Of a DNA stretch of 64,000 nucleotides, positions 55,568 to 64,000 are shown piece after piece; position 1 is the first letter of the stretch, and each line of letters begins with the position of its first letter. The position numbers were made by a program, and so were the translations under genes. Location of the stretch: assembly GCA_014529385.2 (NCBI GenBank), contig CM043954.1, positions 91,667,747-91,731,746 of the forward strand, written 5' to 3'. This DNA comes from Adiantum capillus-veneris (Eukaryota > Streptophyta > Polypodiopsida > Polypodiales > Pteridaceae). The notes under the pieces are model-generated. The model was not told where the DNA came from. It ran no database searches and saw only the letters and a list, made by a program, of their open reading frames with translations.

Positions 55568-55777
55568 ACTTCACACGGGGAAGGGGGAGAGAGAGAGGCA
55601 CTTCCCATGAGGGAAGGGGAGGTGTAAGACAAGGGGAACTAGAACCTAGGAGTCCACCACCCAATCACCCACTATATAGCATAGCCCCTGGCCCTTTGCC
55701 CTAGTTGGACTCCCTTTCCACACTGCCTAGCTCCCGGCCCTGCCCTTGTCTAGTCCGGCCTTGCCGGGGTCCTGATA
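55567..55777 (-). repeat. gypsy2 3' LTR, U3 part
   Basis: Directly past the polypurine tract the minus strand reads TATCAGGACCCCGGC; related elements start TGTCAGG or TGTTAGG, so the first G may have mutated. A TATA-like TATATAG lies at about 55670-55677. The LTR probably extends left through the G38, AG and AC tracts, but its far end cannot be fixed because no partner LTR is seen right of gag. Confidence 0.5.
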
Positions 55778-55792
55778 TTACTCCCCCCTTAA
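55778..55792 (-). promoter_or_regulatory. gypsy2 polypurine tract
   Basis: The minus strand reads TTAAGGGGGGAGTAA directly before the LTR. AAGGGGGGAGTAAT is the typical tract of Tekay/Del-like chromoviruses, where it follows the chromodomain closely. Confidence 0.8.
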
Positions 55793-56701
55793 GAAGAGTT
55801 TTTGTCCTCGAAAAAAAAAGTGGGGAACTTCTTCTTAAGAACACTAATGTTTTCCCAAGTGGCACATTCCTCAGGTCGGTCTTTCCACTTGATTAAGGCT
55901 TGTTGACGTACGTGATGACGTGTATGCAACTCATGATAATCAAGAACGTAGGAGGTTCAATGAAATCAACCAAAATCTGTTGGTCAATGACATTGTCGTC
56001 CCCATGTAACCGCTTATGTAAACGGCTTACATGAAACACCGGATGAATACGAGAATGTGAAGGTAGTAATAATTTGTGAAGTTATTTGCTAGTTGTGGTG
56101 TCTTAACCGTTGATTTGGTCGGAATAAACTTACATAGTTTAGTCAACCTGTCTACGACCACCCATATCGAGCCATGACCTCGCACAGTGTGTTGGTAAAC
56201 CTACAATAAAGTCCATAGAGATGCTTTTCCATTTTCCATTGGGAATCTCCAAAGGATGTAAGAGTCCTCCTGCTTTCAGGCGCTCCGGTTTGTTAACTTG
56301 ACATTTATGCAATGCAAGAGATAAGCTTGAACAAAGCCATGTTTACCTGGCCAGTAAAACTATCGTCGTACAAGAGCATAAGTTTTTCTAATCCCCGGGT
56401 GCCCTGCACTTAGACTATCATGACATTCATAAAGAATTTGGCGCCGAATCTCTGTGTCCGTCGGTACACAAACTCTCCCCTTATGGAGTAGGTACCCATT
56501 GTCGATGGTGAAATGCTTCCATCGCTGTAGTTCATCACTTGATAAAGGAGAACTAGGTGTGGAGGTTAATTGTACACTACCGTCATTGGAGTGAGAAGGA
56601 TCCCTCTTTTGAACATGGCTCCACACTTTGGAATATGCTTCATCATGCTCATATTTGCCTTTGAGAGAATCTAAAAATCCACTACGAAGTTCCGTGAACA
56701 A
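55793..56701 (-). pseudogene. gypsy2 integrase and chromodomain, decayed
   Basis: The zinc-binding N-terminus is clear at 56360-56701 ('RRQILYECHDSLSAGHPGIR', 'KTYALVRR'). The core is degraded; 'IWVVVDRLTKLCKFIPT' is readable near 56110-56165. The chromodomain is seen as 'QQALIKWKDRPEECATWENI' and 'FPTFFFEDK' at about 55810-55900. The FP.F.LEDK ending points to the Tekay/Del branch. Many stops lie between. Confidence 0.8.
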
Positions 56702-57904
56702 GAGAGAATTGATCTTTGGCTTTGACTTAGAGCGTCCGCCACTACATTGTACCGGCCTTTGCGATACCTCAGCTTGGCGTCATATTCTTGAAGAATCTCG
56801 GCCCACCTGGCTTTTCTACCCTTCAAATCCGTTTGTTGTGTAAACCATTTGATGCTTTTATGGTCAAACACAATCTCAAACTGAGCACCATACAGATAAT
56901 GCCGCCATGTTTTTAAGGCCGACACTATTGCATAGAGTTCACGTTCGTAGGCAGAATAGTTCTGCTGAGCTGCATCAAGCTTCTTGCTTTCAAATGCAAT
57001 TGGTCGTCCGTCTTGTAAAAGGACTACTCCAATAGCACGGTCACTAGCATCCATTTCCAAAACAGATGGTTTCAAAGGATCTACAATAGCCAGTATAGGA
57101 GCTGTAGCTAATGCATCCTTGAGCGTACGAAACTGTGTTCTTGAGCGGATCCCCACTGAAAAACTTTGCCTTTGCCTTTTAGTTGATCCGTCATGGGAAC
57201 ATCAATTTGAGCATGGTATTTAACGAACCTTCGGTAAAAACCTGCAAATCCCAAAAAAATCTGTAATTCTTTCAGATTTTTAGGAGAAGGCCATTTCCGG
57301 ATGGTATCCACTTTGGATTGATCCATATATAGCCCATTAGCTGAAATAACATGCCCTAAATAGTGAATTTTTTCTTTTAGAAAATCACATTTAGATTCCT
57401 TGAATATAATTTGTTTGTGCGTAACAACTCAAACACCTGCATGAGATGTTGTAAGTGTTCTTTTCAGAAGCACTATAGACTAGGATGTCATCGAGGAAAA
57501 CAATGACAAATTTGTCCAAATATGGCTTCAAGACACTATCCATAAGTGTCATGAATGTTGGGCGCATTGGTTAACCCAAAGGGCATCACCAAGAACTTGT
57601 AGTGTCCAAACTGTGTTTGGAATGCAGTTTTGGGTATATCAGCAAGTCGAATATGGACTTGGTGATATCCTGACCGCAAGTCTATTTTCGTAAAAATGCG
57701 AGCATGAGTGAGTTTGTCAAACAACTCATCTACTCTGGGCAATGGGTATTTGTTCTTAACTGTAACCGCATTTAAGCCACGGTAGTCGATGCACATGCGC
57801 ATACTACCGTCTTTTTTCTTCACTAATAGGATAGGCGAAGCCCATGGTGAAGAACTGGGTTGTATAAACCCTCTGCTAAGGTAGTTAGCAAGCTGACGTT
57901 CCAC
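56671..57904 (-). pseudogene. gypsy2 reverse transcriptase and RNase H
   Basis: RT opens '[20 protein letters not shown]', then '[20 protein letters not shown]', '[20 protein letters not shown]', '[10 protein letters not shown]', a frameshift, and the active site '[16 protein letters not shown]' near 57480-57510. 'LKELQIFLGFAGFYRRFVKY' follows at 57108-57326. RNase H has 'LEMDASDRAIGVVLLQDGRP', 'IAFESKKLDAAQQNYSAYER' and 'FDHKSIKWFTQQTD'. A break near 57150 splits it. All catalytic motifs visible are canonical, but frames are broken. Confidence 0.92.
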
Positions 57905-58057
57905 CTCAGCAGCTTCTCAATAACTCATACGGTAGTGTGGTTTACTAACAAGTTTACAGCCTGTAGGCACGTCAATGCTATGTTGCGCTGATCGTGTTGG
58001 CGGTAATCCTGATGGGACATCATTAGGAAATACATCTTGAAATTCCTTTAATAATTT

Positions 58058-59346
58058 CTATAATTGACTAGCAATGTTTGCTTGTTTAGAATTAGCAATT
58101 GATGGAACAGATGAGAGAGAAGCACGTGGCGTCGAGGAATGTTCAACAGATTCAATATTAGAAAGAAAATGAGATAGTGAGTAACACAAGAAAACCTGAT
58201 CTATTTCATTATCAGAAATGAGCTGCATAAGCTCAACGGTACAAATCAATGGTGATGAAGGTATATCTTTTTGTCCTAACAACAACACATGTGCGCCATG
58301 GGATTCAAACATCAAGCTGTTGTGCTCATAGCTACGCTTCAGTGATGGTCCTAGGCTATGCAACCACTCCCTACCAAGAACCACATCTGCCCTTTCCATG
58401 CTCATAACCTGAAAATCCAAGCATGTGGAGTGTCCTTGTACTTCCAACTGAATAGCTCGGCATTGAGTATCCCATATTCCAGTATCATGTCCATTCATCA
58501 TTGCTACCTTGTAGTGGTGGGTACTCGGAGTTTGAGGCAATTTGAATTTTTTCACCAATCCGTAATTGATGAAATTGTGAGTAGCACCCTCATCTACCAA
58601 GATGTGTACCTTGTGCCCTTGCAGATATCCGTGCATACGTACTAACTCATGTGGTCCAAAGGTTGTTTGCCACATGGAAGCTGTGAGACAGCATTCATGC
58701 ACCACCTCAGTGTGTGTTACTTCCACTGTAGAGAATCGTGAGGAAGACTCAAGAGGCGGCAGTTGCACCGTGTGCACTGCTTTCTCCTTGCCCTGAGTAG
58801 CAGATTTTTCCTTGGGACAATCCTTTTTTCCATGACCTCTTCCTAAACATTGAAAACATAATTTTTCTTTGTTGGCTTTATCAAAGTCCTCAGGAGAGAG
58901 AGGACCCCTGGACCCCTTGGGTTTTTTAGATGCATCCGAATTGGCAACTATAAATTTTCTTTTTTTGTGCCCATACTGAGTGCGTGTATTACCACGGATG
59001 TGACTATTATGGATTTTATTTTCATCTGGATCATCATGAATATGTGCTTTCACTATGGCTTCCTCAAGTGTTTAGGGTCTTGGATCTTGACATACTTCTT
59101 AAGCTCGGGTGTCAGACCTCGTATGAACCCCCGTACTTGTTGAAAGGTATCTAAGCCTTCCAACTTGAGGATAACATCCCGATAGTGAGAGATATATTCA
59201 AGTAGTGATGGGTATTGGCGCATGGAACATGTGTCCCAAGCCATCCAATTCCGATCGGCCTCGTTTGTAGGCAAAAATTCTTTACTAAACATAGCTTCAA
59301 AAGCTGCCCAACTCTGTGGTATGATGTTCTTCTCCTTGAGAGACAT
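58058..59346 (-). pseudogene. gypsy2 gag C-terminus, zinc knuckle and protease
   Basis: Capsid: 'AAFEAMFSKEFLPTNEADRN' and 'FQQVRGFIRGLTPELKKYVK' (59053-59346). Zinc knuckle CFQCLGRGHGKKDC is complete. The protease site reads 'HILVDEGATHNFINYGLV', with DEGA where DSGA is usual, followed by 'RADVVLGREWLHSLG'. The serine next to the catalytic aspartate is normally kept, so activity is doubtful. The open frame 58058-59053 is the longest intact piece of gypsy2. Confidence 0.9.
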
Positions 59347-59385
59347 CCACCATTTGTAGGCCTTGCCTTCCAGAGTTAAGCTCGT

Positions 59386-59903
59386 TTACAGGGCTCTGAC
59401 TGTGTCCGGAGTACGCTGTAAGGCGTGAATTCCATCCCACTTGCTGAGAAAGATATTCACTGCATTCTTATTGCGGTCTCGGTCTTCTCCCTTAAAAATT
59501 GGTGGTTTGGTGTTTTTCAACAATTCATCCACCTCTTTTGCAGTGAGAGTATGCAATGTATCAGCATTTGGGCCTTGCCCTAGATTAGAAGTGCCTTGCC
59601 CTTTTGTAGCAACGTGCTCATGCATGTGCGTGTCAGCAGGACTCTTGGACTGCTGTTGCATTAATAGAATTACTAATGTGGATAGTTTAGTGACGTTTTC
59701 ATTTAAAGCTTAAAATTTTCATCCATGATTGTCATGTGTGTCTAAAGTGCACGAAATTCTTGAATATCAAGCAATTCGTAAGTATCATCACCTACCGTAG
59801 CGTCGCGAGTACTCTTCTGGAGAGGATCCAGCCGCGGGCCATTATTGGCAGGATCAGGCATACTTTCCTCAAAATTGAATGTCATATTGATATTCGAATC
59901 CAT
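59386..59903 (-). pseudogene. gypsy2 gag N-terminus
   Basis: A start ATG at 59901-59903 opens 'MDSNINMTFNFEESMPDPAN'. After a stop near 59745 the frame resumes as 'HEHVATKGQGTSNLG' and 'KNTKPPIFKGEDRDRNKNAV', the latter being the usual beginning of the gypsy capsid domain. No LTR or clear primer site is found to the right, so the 5' LTR is missing or diverged. Confidence 0.75.
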
Positions 59904-60299
59904 GGCGACACAGTGCGGTGCAAGGAGTAGTTAGAAAAAATACCTGATATTGAGAGCACTCGCAAAGTGTAATTAGCCTGGCTAATTCCGTCAAAATCGA
60001 TAGTATGCGGGTGGAGAGTGATTCGAATTGTCCGCCGTATATGGAATTCCACAAGTTTTTGATAGCCGAATCAATTAGACTTGAAAGCGTTAAAAGACCA
60101 TATTAGGTAAAGTGGGAAAATCCCAATTCCCAGGTTGGACAACTTTCAATATATCATGTATAAAATATAGAGATTTTGTCAAAAATTTGAGTTTTCTTAA
60201 GGTCTCATTCCACTTTATGCACATACAATACACAATGAAAACAACTAAAATATCATGGTTTCAATCAATTGGATTATTAGGAGAGGAGTATATTGCATC

Positions 60300-62060
60300 C
60301 ATTATCGTTGTCTATGTTCTACTGTCCTACCTACAACTTATCTCAACATGGAGAGCTTGGTTTCTAGGTCCACCACTTATCCAAGTTAATGTAAAAGTGA
60401 CTCAAGGTTCACAACTTGTGAAAGCAAGGATCCATTGAAGAATACAATCCACTTGGCTATTTTTCCTTAATTTATTGCATGTGACATTTAAGCAAGGTCC
60501 ACTTCTAATCTATAACTTCTTAATTTGAGGCATGGGGCATACATAAAATATGTAGCATATGCTCTATTGCCTCATAGGAAGGTTGGTTTCAAGGTGCACT
60601 TATCCATGCTAGCCTATCTTGGAGAAATGATGGAGCTTGCTTCTCTCCTTGTTTCAATGGAGACTAGCTTGGACAAGTGGTGGACCTTTGCTTCTCTCTA
60701 TGTTTCAATAGAGTTAGCTTGGACAAGTGGTGATCTTGGAACAAAACCCCCATGTAAAACATATCATGGGTATTCCAAGTGATTAGAAAGATTACCATTT
60801 AAGATATAACCTTATAGGTTGGACAACTAGATCTTGGCTTGGAGAAATGGTGGACCTTTGATTCTCTCCATGTTTCAATGGAGTCTATCTTGGAGAAATG
60901 GTGGAGCTTGCTTTTGTCCATGTTTCAATGGAGCCTAGCTTGAATAGTTGGTGGACCTTTGCTTCTCTCTATGTTTCAATAGAGTTAGCTTAGACACGTG
61001 GTGGATCTTCAAAATAAACCAACTACTATCAATGTTGCCTAGCTTGGACAAGTGGTGGAGTGTTTCTCTACTCCATGTTTCAATGGATCTTAGCTTGGAC
61101 AAGTGTTGGACCTTAAAACAAAAACCCCATGTACAACATAGAATGGATTTTCTAGATTTCAATGGAGTCTAGATTTAACAAATGGTGGAGCTTGTCTTCA
61201 TCCATGTTTCAATGAAACTAGCTTGGACAAGTGGTGGACCTTGTAACAAACCCTCCCATGTACAACATATCATTGGTTTTCTAAGTGATGGGAAGGAATA
61301 CCATTCAAAATATAAACTTATAGCTTGGATAAGTAGTTGACTTTAAAACCAAATTCATCATAATACAATGAAATACAGGTCAGCCAATTCCTAAATCTTG
61401 AGACCAAACCTCCCATGCTATTAGAGATAATATATTGGATAAGTGGTGGACCTTCTATTATTTTCCCATGCCTAGTTTAGACAACCGGTACACTTCGCAG
61501 CTATAAAGGTTGGACGAGTTGTGGAGCCTTGTTTCTATCCATGTTTTAATGGATCCTAGCTTGGACAAGTGGTGGACCTTGGAAAAAAGCTTCCATGTAC
61601 AACATATATGAGGTTTTCCATGTTTTAATGGAACCTATCTTAGACAAATGGTGAAGCTTTCTTCTCTCCATGTTGATTTTGGAACTACCTTAAACAAGTG
61701 GTGGAGCTTTTCTTTTCTACTCTTCATAATACAATGAAGTATATGTTGGTTACATGGTGAATCTTAAGGCCAAACCTCCCATTTTACTAGAGATGATAGG
61801 TTGGACAAGTGGATCAACCTTCTATCATTTCTCCATGACTATATTGGACAATTAGTAGACATAACATCTCTCTATGTTGTCTAGAGATGAGCTTGGACAA
61901 GTGATGGACCCTGCTTCTCTCTTCCCTTGGTTTACTAGTTTGAAGACTCAGTATATATACTTTCTTAGATCTAGCTTGAACAAGTGGTGGACCTTGCATC
62001 CACAATCTTAATTCAGTACAAAAAAGTATATGAAAAAATAACATAGGAATCTTGGTTTGA
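60300..62060 (+). repeat. Degenerate tandem repeat array, units of about 50-60 bp
   Basis: The core TAGCTTGGACAAGTGGTGGA recurs about 16 times between 60670 and 62000, often followed by CCTTGCTTCTCTCCATGT, TTCAATGGAG, or by a longer arm with CCCCCATGTACAACATATCA. At 60372 the core is found inverted (AGGTCCACCACTTATCCAAG). Units differ strongly and are unevenly spaced, so the array is old or mixed. It lies between gypsy2 and the HAD-like gene. Confidence 0.85.
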
Positions 62061-62754
62061 AGGTCAAGCAATTAGGTTCCAAATGCACATAATAATATAT
62101 TTTCCACCCATATTAAAATAAAGTTAAATATGTTATTACCAAATTGACAAAGGTAACGTCCAAGAATTATATCTTTCCATCTTGTCAGATCTAAATCTTC
62201 ATCAAGGCGACATGCATGTATACATCAACTTTCAAGCCATTCAAGAATACATGCACTTAGATTCCATAGTTTTGTTTTCAAAGTCTTTTAGGTTCTAAAA
62301 CTCTTTCACATAAAGTATGTAATGACAAAATTCTTGAAGCAAACATTTGTGCCCAAGAAAAAGATCCCTCTCATATATTTAAAGTCCATGAATTCTTTGA
62401 TCCACACTTACAAGTTTTATTTTGACATCAAACATCAATTCTTTCATAGTTCCAAATAAATGCAACCTCGATATGAATTGACAAAAAATGAATTTCTTTT
62501 ACTATATGACCCAACATAGGCCCCAATCAAATAAAAAATGAGTCCCCAAAAATTTGGGTGCACTCTAGCAATACATCAGAGTCCCCTTACAATAGGATGC
62601 ACTCCAATAGTACATTGAAGTCCCCTTAGAGTAGGGTGCACTCCATTCAAGTGTTCATAAAATTGACACACCTTTAAAAAAAAAAAAAAGACTATATCAA
62701 ATTATACAAATGTTGAAAGATACACACTAGAATAAAAAAAGCATCTTATAGCCA
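62061..62754. other. AT-rich DNA downstream of the HAD-like gene
   Basis: No gene is supported. A short triple repeat of GTGCACTCYA and AGTCCCCTTA..AGGGTGCACTCC lies at 62559-62645. The rest is AT-rich, consistent with intergenic DNA. Confidence 0.4.
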
Positions 62755-62762
62755 TATTTATT
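62755..62762 (-). terminator. Polyadenylation signal overlapping the stop codon
   Basis: On the minus strand the stop TGA runs directly into AATAAA (TGAATAAA). A canonical signal at this place supports the reading of the HAD-like frame as a genuine terminal exon, though signals usually lie further downstream. Confidence 0.5.
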
Positions 62763-63536
62763 CAATGCTTTCGTGTTGACAAGTACACACCAAGGACATA
62801 ATTTGTCTCAGAATCACTATACTGATTTACAATTGTGTTGTATGTATAGACTCTCTTATCTCTTGCATACAACCATCCTACCAACCATGGAATTATGGTT
62901 CTCTGCAAGAAGTTTTGAAGTTGCTCGGAAGTTTGCCTCCACATCTTTGGAAATATAAGATATGTCCCTGGCATGTTCCACATCACCCTATATGGAGTGT
63001 CATCAAAAATTAAGGTATTGTTTGCATCCAAATCCTCAAATATCTTCCAAATATCACTCAGATTTTTGTGATAAACCCTTGTAAATCCTAACATGATATT
63101 TGGATTTTGGCAATTTTTGTTACTCATAAACACCTTGAACTTGGTATACTGCTCAGGAAAACACTTTTGTGTGATGCGTTGCACCCTTGTTAAGTTATAG
63201 CAACTCCATATCCATAGCTCAAAGTATTCAGCACAAAATCCAAAAAACTTTGTGCGTCTGGTCGCACCACATGATAAACTTCATCTTTGTCCTCCACAAG
63301 TCGCATGTGTTGAGCCCAAGATGGCATAGAATCTCCATGTTTCATTTCAACTGTCTTGAGAAGTAACCCCTCTAGATCCAAGATAAGTACTCTTTTGATG
63401 TCTTTGAAAGCAAGTGGTAGGTGATAAGGAGGTGATTCATTCCTTGGACAAGGTCTTGGAGGAGGTTGGATGGGTAATTCAATAGTTTTCTTCAATTTAT
63501 GCCAGCATATAGCCAATCCATTTTTCTGTAATGGTT
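62762..63536 (-). pseudogene. FCP1/NIF-like HAD-fold protein, terminal exon with a frameshift
   Basis: The exon begins after a splice acceptor (TTCTTTAATTTCAG, minus strand, ending at 63537). It encodes a proline-rich lead, 'IELPIQPPPRPCP', then 'DIKRVLILDLEGLLLKTVE', 'VYHVVRPDAQSFLDFVLNTL' and 'YGYGVAI'. The frame then shifts by two bases at about 63188-63192 and continues 'QKCFPEQYTKFKVFM', 'NLSDIWKIFEDLDANNTLIF' and 'DDTPYRVMWNMPGTYLIFP', ending at 62762. This is the fold of small CTD phosphatase/TIM50-like proteins. The catalytic DxDx motif is DLEG, the second aspartate being glutamate, so phosphatase activity is doubtful. Upstream exons lie beyond the window or were not found. The shift could be a real mutation or a sequence error. 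Confidence 0.72.
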
Positions 63537-63814
63537 CTGAAATTAAAGAACAAGAACACTTAATGCAAACACAACAATAGACATGAGTTTTACATTGTCT
63601 ACCCTAAGGTTTTATTAGATACCAAAATCCATCTATGATCTACTCATTAATAGAAAGAAAGTCAAATTAAAATCCTGACTCTTTTTTATGCTACACTCTC
63701 TCTTAGTCTCAATACCATGGAGTTCAACTAGACTTAAGTCAACTAATAACTACTACTTGTTGTTAAAGGTATTCTTGAAGTGTATAAGGCTTAACCAATG
63801 CTCTAGTGTAGAAT

Positions 63815-64000
63815 GGGTATTTAGGTCTCAAGGTCTACCACTTATCCAAGCAAAGATCCATTTAGATATGGAAACCCAATTTTTCTTAATATAATGATAT
63901 AGAGTGGACAAGTGGTGAATCCTGAGACCAAGCCACTCATGCTACTAGGGATAATAGGTTGGACAAGTGGTGGACCTTGAATGTAAACCCCCCATGTACA
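63815..64000 (+). repeat. Second block of the 60-kb tandem repeat family
   Basis: It contains AAGGTCTACCACTTATCCAA (inverted core, 63828) and direct cores GAGTGGACAAGTGGTGAATC (63903) and GGTTGGACAAGTGGTGGACC (63956), then CCCCCCATGTACA at the window edge. It lies upstream of the HAD-like exon, probably in its intron, so the repeat flanks this exon on both sides. Confidence 0.85.

Noticed and set aside
60300-62060. CRISPR array
   Set aside because: Units are degenerate, unevenly spaced, without identical repeats and unique spacers, and the DNA is plant nuclear.

Overview
The window is plant nuclear DNA, dense in retrotransposons. The evidence is Ty1/copia and chromovirus-type Ty3/gypsy elements with plant-style primer sites, an L1-type plant LINE (DUF4283-like ORF1; endonuclease, RT and zf-RVT in ORF2), GT-AG introns, and very long GA/CT/AC microsatellites. 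There is no operon structure, rRNA, tRNA gene or CRISPR array. The species cannot be fixed from sequence alone; a large repeat-rich land-plant genome fits.

Layout: (1) 0.2-3.3 kb, a decayed plus-strand gag-protease element with three zinc knuckles of unusual spacing. (2) 4.85-10.1 kb, a decayed minus-strand copia element (copia1). (3) 10.1-18.05 kb, two copies of an 0.87-kb LTR-like repeat (repeat B), one split by the best preserved element here, copia3 (12.0-17.4 kb, plus strand, one in-frame stop). (4) 18.05-23.3 kb, a minus-strand LINE. (5) 23.3-27.4 kb, tandem duplications and unassigned DNA. (6) 27.4-45.2 kb, a three-level nest: a gag-only LTR element (element A) whose 5' LTR holds copia2, whose leader holds an 8-kb chromovirus (gypsy1). 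(7) 45.2-49.3 kb, an inverted LTR fragment, palindromes, an orphan copia LTR, the missing C-terminus of a LINE and a possible MULE-like MITE. (8) 49.5-52 kb, a broken multi-exon minus-strand gene with a ParB/sulfiredoxin-like domain. (9) 52-55.8 kb, microsatellites including a 38-G run. (10) 55.6-59.9 kb, a second decayed chromovirus (gypsy2). (11) 60.3-64 kb, a degenerate tandem repeat around the terminal exon of an FCP1/NIF-like HAD-fold gene.

Only the ParB-like and HAD-like loci look like non-transposon genes, and both carry disabling changes. The insertion order can be read in places: element A is older than copia2, which is older than gypsy1; repeat B is older than copia3. The two copia1-type LTRs, 37 kb apart and in opposite orientation, have matching 5-bp flanks and partial LINE context, which suggests an inversion of about 42 kb.
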